Part shown: piece after piece, positions 43,919 to 55,745 of the stretch | Layout of the letters: every line of letters begins with the position of its first letter | Numbering within the stretch: the first letter of the stretch is position 1 | From: Halictus rubicundus | Taxonomy: Eukaryota; Arthropoda; Insecta; Hymenoptera; Halictidae | Assembly: GCF_050948215.1 (NCBI RefSeq) | Contig: NW_027488566.1 | Coordinates: 186,001-250,000, forward strand | DNA: 64,000 nucleotides | Direction of reading: 5' to 3' | Notes under the pieces: model-generated | What the model was told of the DNA's origin: nothing | The model's database searches: none | The model's input: the letters and a program-made list of their open reading frames with translations, nothing else | Program-made: the position numbers and the translations under genes

Positions 43919-44303
43919 ATTTTTGTAGTCTAGACTTTTGTAGTCTAGAACAAATACGGCATGACATAGAAGATATATACATTTATATATATATACAATT
44001 TATAATATCGTAATATGAGACATATACAGGGTGGCCCACATAACTCTGAACAGCTCAATATCTCGAAAACTATGCCATCGATTTTAAAGTTCTTAGTCTT
44101 AAATTGCATGGAACTGAAGGGCCTTTCTGACTACATAAACATGAAGTGGCCTCCCTTCCCCTTTACCGGGGAGGGGAGGTACCTTTGTAATTTTAAATGG
44201 AACCCCCTATAAAATGTTACATATTTAGATTCTACCGGAAAAAACAAGTCAATTTTGTCTGAAACATTTTTTTGTCAGATACTTCCATGATGAGATATAA
44301 CAG

Positions 44304-46319
44304 TGTAATGCTCGGCGGTGCGGGAGAATCGTGCCGGCTCAGTCGGTCGCCCGGGTTCCTGAGCCGCGAATGAGTGAGGCGTGTTTCGGCTGAGTAAACT
44401 TTATATTTCCTTATCGTCTACGGAGACAAAACAACGGTGACGGTGTCACGTTCCCATGCATTAACACATGTGCACGTGCCCGATTCCTTTGCAGAATCGT
44501 ACGCTTTCCCCCTATCTCCGTCGCACGCACAGGTAGATCCTGCAGCGGCGCGCTCTCTCTCCCTCGCACGGACGGCCAGCATAGGCCTAGCGCTCCCCCT
44601 CTCTCTCTCACGCACAGGGAAAACCCAAGGCGATGCGCCCGCACAGCAATTAGCCTGCAAAAAACCCACCCTCAATAATCACCCCGTACAACAGTTCCGA
44701 AAATATCCGTCAGATGCTACTTGAGACGAAGACTTTCTCGAAGTCAAAAGTATGCTCTGACGGATATACCTCCCCCGGAAAAAAACAGGAAAATCGGAAT
44801 TCACTCCAACAAGTACTTGGCTTAAAAGTGAAACCCCAGACACGTGCAAGAACGTTTAGCACTGTCTGCCCACACCTTCCTACTCCGTGCAAGAACGTTT
44901 AGCACGAGTTTCCTCATTTCCGCCTAAACCCCCCCACCAATGAAAACCACCTCCGCGAAGAAGGATACCGGACCATCAGGACCACCCACAAGAACCAAGA
45001 AGATTCGGAGGGCAGGACGGAAGGTTCAGGAGAACCGCCGTTTCAAAATCCAGAGACGAGCCCAGCAGCTGGAAACCGGATCATCGCCCAACCCACTCCC
45101 CTCCCCGCACTGGAAACTCATCCCTCTCACCCCTTGCTATCCGAGTTTTCCAGAGTTTTTCAAAATCACCGAGACAGATCCCCGCTTCACCTTTTGCGCG
45201 AACAAATTGTTCCCCCAGCCCCCTAGCAAGTGTTAATATTTAGCTATAGTTACATTTATACCTCGTTTCCTATTATTGTTTATATTCTCACTCTCCGTTA
45301 TATTTATTATTTTTGTAAAACTTTCATTATTCCAAAGAATATATATATACGTTGTTTTCGTTACTCCTGCTACAAAACCGTTTCGAAATCAATTTATTTA
45401 GCGAAATAACCTAGAACCTGCAGCACCTTCCCTCTCCTTACGACACGGGTTTTCAACCCTTCTCCATAAGCGATATCAAGCGATCCCCGCCTCGAGAACG
45501 GGTTACCGCTCGTCCGTTTTCGGCTCTAACGGCTTCTGATCAATCCCAAAGGGAGTCGGAGGACGTAACAACGGTACATTCACGCTACGCTTTTACTGGC
45601 TACGGCATATAGGCTACGGTGACGATACATCCGCGGTTACGTTACGCTTACGGGCTACGGCTTATAGACTACGGTGACGGTACATCTACGGCTATGTTAC
45701 GCTTACTGGCTACGGCTTATAGACTACGGTGACGGTACGGCGGACGCGCCGGTCGGTCGGGTGCGCCGGTGGGGGCGCCGGGCATCGGGAGGGCACTTGC
45801 CCGAGGACGGGAGTGGGGGACGGCGGCGTCGCGACACCCCGGGGCCTCAACGGCCTGCGCTAGGGTTCGTGCCTAGATACTCCTTGTGTCCGGTGCTCCT
45901 GTTAACACTCCGCGCACCGGACAGAGTGGGAGGGTCGCCGTTCTCGCACTCCGTAAACGGAGGGTTGGCGGGGAGCGGGCTATGCGTAACGGGAGCGGCA
46001 CTCGCCGCGGTCACCGTTGGACCCGTTGGAGGAGAGAGAGGGAGAAGGCGCAGTCTCGAGGTTGGAGCGTGCTGGTCGTTCATGTATTCCACTAATAGAC
46101 TCGTGTGGCTCGTCACCCGGACTGATTTTCCCCGTTCCCGGTGGCGGTACTTATCCCCGTGGCCGATCATCTTTACTCGCGAGAGCGGCCCGTCGCGGCG
46201 TTGGCCCTCTCGCGGTCGCGGTCCGTACTGGCGCGGCGCGCCTACGGTGTGATCGGCCACGGCGGTCTCCGTCGGTGCGCGGCCAGGGGAAGGCTCGCGT
46301 CGAGGGTAGGATCGTTACA
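44304..46319. mobile_element. 2-kb TG..CA insert in the mariner TIR, TSD ACAG
   Basis: Starts TGTAATGCTCGG, ends GGATCGTTACA, flanked by ACAG (44300-44303, 46320-46323). The undisturbed right TIR supplies the empty site. It may be composite: an internal GACGTAACA at 45568 could end a 1265-bp unit, after which come three imperfect units of about 55 bp (GGCTACGGCTTATAGACTAC) and a very GC-rich segment. A 98-codon frame at 44940-45236 is lysine/arginine-rich, with no recognisable domain; I list it here rather than as a gene. Confidence 0.78.
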
Positions 46320-46510
46320 ACAGTTTGAAGTTTCGAGTTGTAGGTACTTGAAGCGCTCGGAAATAGCGTTATGGAATTATACGCGCTTGAGTCCTTTGCT
46401 TATTCATGAAGAAACACAAACAATAATATTTACAATTCTTGAGATTGACTCACTTATCTATGAAAACGTTTTCAGTTTAGAGCTGTTATTCAAGCAGTAA
46501 CATTGTGATT

Positions 46511-47557
46511 ATGGCTACTTTTGACACAGAAGTGAATATGTTATTAACGTTAGGTGAATGCCAAAAAAATTATCGGCGTGCAGCAGTGATGTTTTTTGAA
46601 CGTTATGGGATCAAAAAATGTCATGCAACATTTCATAATTTAGAAAAGCGGCATCGCGAGCACGGTGAATTGTGTAAAAAAACTCGCAATAAACCTAAAG
46701 CTGTCACTAATGAAAATAATAGTGCCAGTATTCTTGCTGCAATTACATTAAATCCTCATATTAGTCAACGTACACTTGCACGAACATCACATATTAGTCG
46801 TTCATCAATTCAACGAATTTTGAAACGGCAAAAGTATCATCCATATCACATGGTTTTATCACAAGAGCTTTCGATAGCAGATTACGATCACCGCGTAAGA
46901 TTTTGTGAGTGGCTGCAGGGTGTTGTGGAAAACGACTTTTTGTGCAAAAAACTTTTTTCCGATGAGGCCACTTTTATGAATTCAGGGCATGTAAATAGAC
47001 ATAATCTGCAATATTGGGCCGTGGAAAACCCAAATCGGATGCGATGTGTTCCCTTTCAACGTCGATGGCCTTTAAATGTTTGGTGTGGCCTAATAGGAGA
47101 TTTTGTGATTGGACCTTATTTTTTTCAAGAAACTGTAACATCTGCAAGTTATTGTGATTTCTTAAAAAATCATTTGCCTGCGCTTTTGGAAGATGTGCCA
47201 CTGCACGTTAGAAGAGAAATGTGGTTCCAACAAGACGGCGCTCCTCCACATTTTGCAATCATCACCAGGCAATTTTTGAACGAAAAATTTGGGAACAAAT
47301 GGATAGGTCGTGGGGGACCTCGTTAATGGCTTCCTCGATCCCCCGATCTAACACCATTAGATTTTTTCTTATGGGGATATGTAAAGGGCAAAGTTATGTT
47401 TGAACCACCGACGACAAAAGAGGATATGAAACAAAGAATACGTGACGCTTGCGCTTCAGTGACTCCCGAAATGTTAAAAAATGTTAGAACAACTTTGATG
47501 TTTCGAGTAAATAAATGTTTACAAGCCCGTGGTGGACATTTTGAACATTTAATTTAA
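46511..47557 (+). pseudogene. Mariner-like transposase with one stop codon
   Basis: The frame runs from ATG 46511 to 47557, interrupted only by TAA at 47324-47326. The N-terminus (LGECQKNYRRAAVMFFERYG) and ISQRTLARTSHISRSSIQRIL form two DNA-binding helical regions. The DDE core has FSDEATF, LNVWCGL, QQDGAPPHF and, after the stop, RSPDLTPLDFFLWG; in both mariner-like copies the second and third Asp are 37 positions apart or close to it. The stop falls between the second and third catalytic residues, so the product would be inactive. Confidence 0.9.
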
Positions 47558-47999
47558 AGTACATTTTATTTCTTCACGAATAAGCAAAAGACTCAAGCGC
47601 GTATAATTCCATAACTCTATTTCCGAGCGCTTCAAGTACCTACAACTCGAAACTTCAAACTGGTATATCTCATCATGGAAGTATCTGACAAAAAAATGTT
47701 TCAGACAAAATTGACTTGTTTTTTCCGGTAGAATCTAAATATGTAACATTTTATAGGGGGTTCCATTTAAAATTACAAAGGTACCTCCCCTCCCCCGTTA
47801 AAGGGGAAGGGAGGCCACTTCACGTTTATGTAGTCAGATAGGCCCTTCAGTTCCATGCAATTTAAGACTAAGAACTTTAAAATCGATGGCATAGTTTTCG
47901 AGATATTGAGCTGTTCAGAGTTATGTGGGCCGCCCTGTATATGTGTATTTATTTATATTTATTTATATATATATATGAATATATATATATATGTATATA

Positions 48000-48358
48000 T
48001 GTGGGAGCGCGAGCGTTCCCTCCGCGAAGGCGTCTCGATGCGACGTTTCGGAACGTTGCGATCGTTCCCGCCATGGAGACACATCGACGATTCAGGAAGC
48101 TTCGAGAAGCGTGGCGACCGTTGCGAGTATCGACAATTCGGAAGCTTCGAGAAGCGTGGCCACCGTTGCGATCATCGAAGATTCGAGAACGCGGAAAAAC
48201 AAATAAAACGCGCGGAGGCGCCGGGCCTGGGGGTCTTTCGTCTTCGAACCACGAGCGTGAGCAGTTGATTGTACGTTGAACCTATTTTCTGGACCTTTCA
48301 TATTAAATTCTTGTTTTATTGAACACTTTGTTAGTCCGTTACCCGTCTCAATCCTACA
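48000..48358. repeat. Short solo-LTR-like element, TSD TATA
   Basis: 359 bp, TGTGGGAGCG...CAATCCTACA, flanked by TATA in an AT microsatellite. Contains two and a half 46-bp units (GAAGCTTCGAGAAGCGTGGC). Evidence is limited by the low-complexity flank. Confidence 0.5.
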
Positions 48359-48438
48359 TATATGTATATATATTTGTATATTTATATATATATATATATT
48401 TATATTTATGTATATATTTATATTTATATTTATTTGTT

Positions 48439-48697
48439 ACATCCTAGACTTGGCTGTCGATAAAAATAAAGACACGTACTGTCGAATCTCTACCTCCGTA
48501 ATTGAGTTTTGTCTTCTTCTTGTGGCAGCTGTAAAATTTAAATTAAAAATGAAACAAAATACATATGTATTACGTATAGTTCGTGGCAATACCACATAAA
48601 AGTAATCAGTGTAGGTACTTACTCATTACAGCATCATATAATTTTAAATTAACGAAAGGTAATTTTTTCTCCCCTTCCTTGCCCGGAATAATATGAC
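48439..48697 (+). repeat. Dispersed 260-bp repeat, copy 2
   Basis: Nearly identical to 38534-38801. Sequence from 48700 to 49310 contains no recognised gene. Confidence 0.85.
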
Positions 48698-49310
48698 GCT
48701 GCTTCCTTTGTTATTAGTTTGCGGAGCATATTGTAAATAATTCTTCTATTGGTGTCTCCACCGATTAAATATAACAGTTGTACCTAAAAGATATATGTCA
48801 TTATTTATTTAATGTCATCATTACAGATTATAAATATGAACCATTTACTAAACAAAAATACTATGAATCACATATAAAGTAAAAAAATCATAAAATTCAT
48901 ATATTTCGGAAATTACCTAAAAATGCAAGTAATGTTTATATTTCCAAATACATACCAGCGAATTAAAGGGCCTAGCCGAATAAGATGGTCAAAACTGCCC
49001 TTAGACGTTTTTCAATAATTAATGAACCATTCGAAAGCTGACCAAGAAAAACCCCTCTGAGCCAAATTTCAACCCCCTATCTTGCTCGTGAGGGTAGTTA
49101 CAGGGTAAATTAGATTTTGAGCTTTTCCGTGCATTTTCCGCACTCTGATGCTTCCCGAAATTCTGAAAAAATGTGACATATTGTGGACCCTGAGGCGGAT
49201 TTTTGAGAATTTTTTCAGATTTTTTGGATGCAAACTGTGGTCGTAAAAAATGAAAAACCTCAAAAAAATCGGAAAAATGCAGGTTTCTCAAAAATATGAA
49301 AACATGCTAT

Positions 49311-50348
49311 TGTCACGTCCCAGGTAGGACGGATTATGATTTTTATGAGATAGGACGCAGTTTTGAACCTACCTGCATTCACCGGCTACGGTTCGGGAAA
49401 TTGAGGATTGTTTAAATAACTTGTATTCTTATTTTCCAAAACAAACAAAATTATTGATTTATTCAAAATTAGGTGCTGAATCAGAAGTTTTAAACATGAT
49501 TTGACAAATAGAGATTATGTGTAGTTATCGCATAAACTAGATAGCTTACAAATATTTCGTTCAATAATAATAATGTTAATTTACCGAGTTGTTGGGTTCG
49601 CTTCGCTAAGTGGACACCGCAAGTCCACAAGTCGCAGGTTCCGCAAATTGCAGTTGCCGCAGATCGGAAATACCGCTAATCGCAGTTGCTGCAGGTCGCA
49701 GGTCGCAGGTTGCAGGTTCCGCCAATTCCAATTATCGCACTCACTGAACTTTGTTAAAACCTTCACTAACTGTCCCAGAATCCTTTTGTGAACTTTATTG
49801 AGAAAGTACTCTATGATGATGGTTACACCTTTTGATTGATAATGAATCATCTTTGTTATGTTGGTTCCCTTTTATAGGATGGACAGTCCTTTGTTTCAAT
49901 AGGATATTGATTTGATCTTTTATCTAATGCGCGTCATTCTTACCATGGGATTAGTGTGCCTTCTTGGAACTTGGTGCAACTAGACACACTTTCTGTTTAT
50001 TTTTCGGGGTGACATCGATCTTTGCTGCGTCTCTCGCAGGAGGATAATTGGAATTGTTTTGTTCGCTATCTAATTTTCTAGAAATTTTAACGCCTATCCT
50101 AATCCTATTTATTTCCTTCTCCTTGCGTGACATTATTGGGTTTCAACAATAGTTCATAATAATTCTTTGTCTCAAGTTTTATTCGTTTGATTTTTAAGCG
50201 GTCGAATCACCGGACATGACACCGTCTTACTTCCTAGAATCTTAAGGCTTATCTTAATCTTATTTATTCTTCTCTCCTCGCGTGGCATAATTTTTATTTG
50301 AAGTTTTATTTGTCTTATTCATGAGCGATCGAACCACCGGACGTGACA
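49311..50348 (-). repeat. 3' LTR of an env-bearing gypsy derivative
   Basis: On the minus strand a purine tract (AAGGGGGATGG) precedes TGTCACGTCCGG; the other end is GGGACGTGACA. Two tandem units of about 130-160 bp (each starting TGTCAYGTCCGGTG) lie at its start, and short GCAGGTTCCGC-type repeats near its end. Length 1038 bp. Confidence 0.7.
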
Positions 50349-50923
50349 CCATCCCCCTTGGAAAGCAAATTTCCAAGGGAAATTTGTTGTAGGCTGGTAA
50401 CTACCTTCTCAAGTTCAGGTGTATCTGGGTGATTGTTCCGAGGTTGGTTGCTGGAGGTCGTTTCATCAGCTGGTCTGGTCGTATGTCTTCGCTTATCGTC
50501 GCGTTGAACTAAGAGATGTGTCAGCGAATTCCATGCTGCTCCGCACAAGGTGAAACTGCATCCGTATAGCGAGTGCAGCTGATAGCCGTGTATTATGGTG
50601 TCAGCAATTGTCTTTATAAATTTGAAGATTATAAAGACTGCTAACATTCCTGCACTGAAGGATCCAAATGTAATGAATCCGTGCCATAATTTTTCGGCTG
50701 TATTTTCTGCTATTTGTTCCTTAAGTGGTTGTAGTGCTTGAGATGACATATCTCCGTAGCTGTAACCCGATAGTTGTAGTAACTGGATGTAGACTTCTTC
50801 CGTCCTTGTAGCGACATGGTAAATGTTACAATCGTCAATGGTCTTGAGAGATAAGGTAGTCACGTTTAGGTGGTGCACATTACAATCGTATCCGATAATA
50901 GCACGCGAGGATTGTATCAACAC
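50315..50923 (-). pseudogene. Envelope-like glycoprotein, C-terminal part
   Basis: The minus-strand frame has a long hydrophobic segment (FGSFSAGMLAVFIIFKFI), a Cys-containing LYGCSFTLCGAAWNSLTHLL and a polar tail that runs into the LTR. It follows an integrase C-terminus on the same strand, the pol-env-LTR order of errantivirus-like gypsy elements. From memory it looks more like glycoproteins of mononegavirus/chuvirus-type sequences captured by retroelements than baculovirus F; I am not sure. The N-terminal ectodomain is not readable, so it is a degraded copy. Confidence 0.55.
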
Positions 50924-51227
50924 GAATACTAGTCAAAGGCTTAACATCTCTTGTAAGCAAACGCATTGTTCTTTTAATGCTAATACAAATGATTATCGCA
51001 TCGTCTTTTAATTTATTATAGTTATTTATATGAATAATACTATAGGTATGTTAGTTGTAACAATAGTGGTAGAAACATTCTGCTATAGAAATTTTTAGAT
51101 GTTTTTATTTAGATGGAGCCATGATCCGATGGATTAGCATTGGTGCTTATCATATTGTTATAGTAGTATCTTTCTACCAAAAGGAATGTCCTATGGTTTT
51201 TTGTTGGGGTAGTTATTTCTAACGCCA

Positions 51228-51414
51228 TCAATTGGGCCTACGGTGTGCTAATTTTAACTTATTTATATGTACTGTACGAGGATTTCCTTTGATTAGAATT
51301 TTTATATTTTGGTTAGGTAGAATTTCTATGACTTTATGAGGTCCAGTATACTGATCGCTGAATTTGCCTTTGACCGGTTCTTTCAATAAATACACGAGAT
51401 CCGTTACTTTGAAT
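51228..51414 (-). pseudogene. Gypsy integrase C-terminal fragment
   Basis: Reads FKVTDLVYLLKEPVKGKFSDQYTGPHKVIEIL and TVHINKLKLAHRRPN to a stop, the chromodomain-like end of gypsy integrases of the errantivirus type. Everything upstream in pol is missing: the sequence passes directly into a different reading frame at 51404-51607. Confidence 0.8.
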
Positions 51415-51607
51415 TTGTGTTATTTGTAATTTGACAATCAAATGGTTGATTCATATCAGATAAGACGGGATCATTAATCGTTTGTGAATTAGTTCGTATG
51501 ATTCCAATTGATTCTTCTACTGTGTCGCGACTAATCTGATTCTGATTCAAATTTAAAGCCATTTGTTTCTTTATAAATTTATATTTTTTGTATCGTTTTT
51601 CGGCCAT
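51404..51607 (-). pseudogene. Short frame, probably gag N-terminus
   Basis: An ATG at 51607 opens 67 codons (MAEKRYKKYKFIKKQMALNL...) that end exactly where integrase coding begins in another frame. Its position at the 5' side of the element suggests the start of gag, joined to the end of pol by a large internal deletion. No capsid motif is long enough to prove it. Confidence 0.45.
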
Positions 51608-51738
51608 TGTGAAATTTGTGTAACTGCAAACTAAATGTTGTATGAAAAACTATCCTTGAAAACGTTAATTATTGAGAGAGGTTTGGGGGCAGGAGAAGTA
51701 ACCATTACTATGTATATGCTTTAATTAATTGAATATAC

Positions 51739-53047
51739 TGTCACGTCGGACGACCGACGTGTTGTTGATGACGTCACCCGCGACGCATCATAGGTTAAGG
51801 TAGAAAATAAGTTAATTATAAGTTATTACTTCCCCATCATTTCCATCCGCGAGCGCGCCAAGACGCTCGACAGTACGTCATCAGGTACTAGCGAACCCCA
51901 CCTTGATACCCGGTTGCGTCACACTCGCCCCACACGGACCCCGAGCGAAGAAGGTCCGTGTAGCCCCTAGAAAAAGGCAAGCTCGCGCTTGATCGCCGGT
52001 CAGTCGCGCTCACATCTTGCAATTTCGTTCCAAAGCGTTACTATATCAAGCGTCTTATAGTTTCTACTACTTCCATATTGTATTTTACCGCTTATATCAT
52101 TAACCAGTATCACGCGTATTAATTATATCTTTAGTTTGCTTATACCTTTGTATTATCCTTTTCACGTATTAAACAAGTATTATTATTAAACTCAGTGTTT
52201 ATTATTCCCATCCCGGTTCTACGCGAAGTGAAGAGCATCGTGACATAATAATTAAAATATCATCAATAAGTTCCCTGATTGCGTGTCTGAGACCACCAGG
52301 CTGTCTCGGCGCAAGAACGGAATTTCTCGCGAAATAAGACTGAATCTTTCCCTTAGCGTGTGTCTGAGCCCACCAGGCAGTCTCGGCACGATAACGGAAG
52401 ATTCCCGAATGAATAGACAGTGCATCGTAAATTCGTGGTTGTTCTAAAAGCTCTTCATGCCGCGCCGCGCCGGACGAAAATATCAATTAAAGCGGTTAGC
52501 TCGCGAGTACGAATCCGACGTGTCCAACTATCACTTCAGTCCGTACGTCGGCATCTATTCCGCTCCGCGTATAATCCGCGAAACCGTGTGTTCCGCGAGA
52601 ATACGAGTCGTCGCCGGTCCAGCTCCAGCTCCTGCCCAGCAGCAGCAGCCACAGTCACAAAAGGAAGTCAGGGTCCCTGTGCGTACACGCACACAGGTCA
52701 TCCCTACTGGCCCACGTTACGATCTGGTGCCAATCACCCTTCCACCAGTCATCCACAACGTCACCCGAATACCTGCCCGCGACCCGAGGAAGAAGCTGTA
52801 CGCGAAGGTGAACGCCAGCGGTGTGACCAAGGCCATAAACTAACTCCCCGTCAACGGCAGCAGCGAGACGATAGGGCAGCGCTGATAAGTGCCGGACTTG
52901 CCATTATATCGCGAATCCCGAGTCATACGACGGACGTACGCGCCGCGTGGACCGAAGTCGGGTAATTAGCGTCTTGATCCGCGGTAAATCTCGCGATTCC
53001 AAAAGGGGGGAGGGAAGAAAACCAAACGCGAGCCGCGGGACGTAACA
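51739..53047. mobile_element. 1.3-kb TG..CA element, TSD ATAC
   Basis: Starts TGTCACGTCGGACG, ends GGGACGTAACA, flanked by ATAC at 51735-51738 and 53048-53051. Two 80-bp tandem units (TCTGAGNCCACCAGGC) lie at 52275-52400. An internal GCATCGTGACA at 52243 could be the end of a 505-bp LTR. A 128-codon frame (52457-52843) with a Gln stretch is open but shows no known domain. Same structural class as the 17964 and 36812 elements. Confidence 0.68.
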
Positions 53048-53051
53048 ATAC

Positions 53052-54574
53052 AGAACATTCACATGTGCGCTCTACAACAAGTCACACGGAAGAGAGATAG
53101 AGCACGCGCCGGCCGCAAGGGCCCCAACTCGTGGAACATATACGAAAGTTCCGTATGCGCACGCGCACTTTGAATACATTTTCCAACATTAATTGTTAGT
53201 CTTCAGAAAATGAAAAATATATATATACATATATACGTATATTTAAAAAATATAAAAATATATATATTTATTTATTACACATAACAGATAAATGTACTTA
53301 CCTTTAAGGAACTGGATTCGGTAGGCGAATGCCTTCGAATGAGTATTCAAAATCAGGACACAGTGGTGTCGCGGCAGTGTCCGGGGTAGGTAGCCTATCG
53401 CGATTACGAATCTAACCGTTGTGACTCAGCGCGACTGAACTTTTCGACTCGACTCGGATTCGGCTGTGACTAGGATCTATAGCTCGGCTGTGACTAGACT
53501 CCTAGCGTCGGTAGTCTGCCGTCTTATATTTCCAAAACGAAAAGTCCTTTCGAGGAACTTCCACCAATCAGTGAATTTTGCATAACACGCCCACGTCCCA
53601 CGTCCCTCGTGCGTGAGAAGGGTGAGCGCGTCGTTTCGTTAAAAATCTAATGTTGGTGATGCAGCGGAGTGTCTTCCGGGCCCAGTGCTAAGTGCGGTAC
53701 GTGCCTGCTGGCTTACATCAACGGGCCCAGCGTTCCCGGTTGATAGAAAACAGGCACGCGTCGCTGGGACACTCTAAGCTGGAAACCCTTCGACTACCCA
53801 AAATTTATGGCGTCCACTTGCGCTATTAAGTTCGTCGCTAGGAACTACAAGGACACATCTGTCCGCTAAGTGGCCAAAATCGTTAAAGACGTTTTCTCAC
53901 AAATAGCGTCTTATGCTGTGCAAACCATAAATCTTTCTTGGTGCTGGTGCGCTGAAGGTTTCTCTTCCGGCGCCCAGCTAGCCGCTACAACCTTTTCTGC
54001 GAACGATGAAATGCAGGTGTCGAGAACACGTATGACCGTATCGTTTATTATTACCGAAACTATAATATATTAGTTTGCGTAAACTATACACACACAAACA
54101 ATTGTCAATTCTTCAATCGCACACAGTTTTTACAAACTGTATTAATACTTATATTTGAGGACTTTGCGTTTTTCTGTCAAACACTACTGTATACTATATA
54201 GCTCGCGCTCCGCAGTCAACCGTTCAATCAAAATGCTAGCTTGCTAACGAATTAATGCATTTCTTTACTTTGACCGAAGTCAATTGTTTATATTTTCTGG
54301 CGCTGCGAGTCTAATCTCCAGATTCTCTTTAGACAAAGCCGAGAAAGATCCCGAATAGGTTCCAGAAATGCTATAGGGAATCTGTTGCCACGAACTTTTT
54401 TAATTTTACAGTTCAATCACATTGTGTAAGACGCAAGAGCTACACGATTATTTTTCGTGCAACAACTTATTAAATTATAATATAAATGTATGTCGATTAA
54501 GTGACACGCACGAATTCAAAGTAAATTAAAAGTAAACATTTTACTTAGCAACATATTGTAGAACAAATATTTTT
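53052..54574. other. No gene recognised
   Basis: Contains an AT microsatellite (53216-53280), GGCTGTGACTAGRNTC repeated at 53462 and 53488, and otherwise unassigned sequence. No RT coding sequence is found here, which matters for the truncated Jockey-like element to the right. Confidence 0.35.
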
Positions 54575-54927
54575 CCATGATGAACATAAAATATTTCCTA
54601 CATATTAAAAAAAATATTCTATTTCTAATATTACATAAAGATGCATTTTATAATAATAAAAAATATTTTTTTCATAATATAAAATAAATATTATCTGTAT
54701 ATTAGGAAAAAATATTCCATCTCTAATATGAAATAAAGATTCATTTAATATTTAGAAAAAAATATTTTTTTCGTAACATGAAATAAATATTTCCTGCATA
54801 TTTAAAAAAAAAATATTTATTTCTTAATATAAAGTAAATATTGCATTTATATTTGAATATTAATAAAGATTGAATCTCTTTCTAATATTATATGAATGTG
54901 TATACAATATTTTGTGCTACTAGGGGT
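54575..54927 (+). repeat. AT-rich repeat ending GTGCTACTAGGG, copy 2
   Basis: Matches 38840-39157 closely, including the ATGAATGTGTATACAATATT end. Its right edge coincides with the truncation point of the Jockey-like ORF2. Confidence 0.8.
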
Positions 54928-55745
54928 GTTTCAGGGCTATTGGGGGGATTCTGTCGGTCCCGGTTGAGGTTTTGTTTGGGAGTTTTTTAATGATACTTGC
55001 AACTGTGTGTGGGGTACAGAATGGGTCAATTTCGTTGTCCGAGTCGTCTGGGTGTGTGGCGATGTTTTGGTCGGAGAACTGTGTAATGGTGTTTTTGTTG
55101 TGTCGGTTATTTGTGAATTCGTTTGTTAGTGTGAGGGTGGTGTTGTCTATTAGTTCTTTTGTTGGAGTATATTTAATTCGCGCGCCACGTGTTATGTTGG
55201 CAATCCTGTGTGTGCGTGAGATTGCGTCGCTTTTGGCTGTGTGTTCCTTCTTCTGGTTTTGTTCCTCGAGCGGTTAACACGTGGTGTTACATAGGTCGTT
55301 GTTCGTACGCTGTACAAGTAATTATTATCTAGATGTAATATCCAGATTAGAATAAATATCATAGCTCTAACATCTTTTAGTCTTGTTCCGTTGTTAAGAT
55401 ATCGTGGGGAGTTGATTGTTTCGTAGTATGCTCCTATGGCGTTGAGTTTGTCCGTCGGTGTTGTTAGTATGTACATGCCTTTAGTTGTTTGGAGGGTTGA
55501 GGTGTTGCATTGGCTTCTGGTAATGATTTGTCTGTTGTTTTGCTTTATGTGTGTGGCGTCTATTGTGAATGGGGGTTTACGTCGGAATATGGAATTGATT
55601 TTAGGGAAGAAAGTGTCCGAGTTTCTGTGGTCTATTTGTTTGATAACGTTAGTCCAGTATTCGTTAATGGCTTTTCTGAATTCCGAGTGTAGTTTTTTTG
55701 TTAGGAGTTTGTGAGTGAATTTTTGCTGTTTTTGTTATGGATAGG
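54928..55745 (-). pseudogene. Jockey-like ORF2, pre-RT region
   Basis: Reads HKLLTKKLHSEFRKAINEYW, NSDTFFPKINSIFRR, LTTPTDKLNAIGAYYE and, after decay with a frameshift, SIIKKLPNKTSTGTDRIPPIALKH, which is the first conserved RT block of Jockey elements. It stops at 54928. RT fingers, palm (FADD) and thumb are absent. Confidence 0.82.

Larger units (their letters stand above)
44027..47937 (+). mobile_element. Second mariner-like element, 369-bp TIRs
   Basis: Ends CAGGGTGGCCCACATAAC and its complement, flanked by TA at 44025-44026 and 47938-47939. The left TIR is split by a 2-kb insert (44304-46319) and continues at 46324-46415; the right TIR is 47569-47937. Without the insert the element is about 1.89 kb. 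Its transposase is nearly intact. Confidence 0.9.

Noticed and set aside
45674..46252. 192-codon frame in the 2-kb mariner insert
   Set aside because: It starts in tandem repeats and runs through very GC-rich DNA with overlapping frames on the other strand; no domain is visible.
52457..52843. 128-codon frame as a host gene
   Set aside because: It lies within a TG..CA element, overlaps another open frame and has no recognised domain; kept only as a remark on that element.
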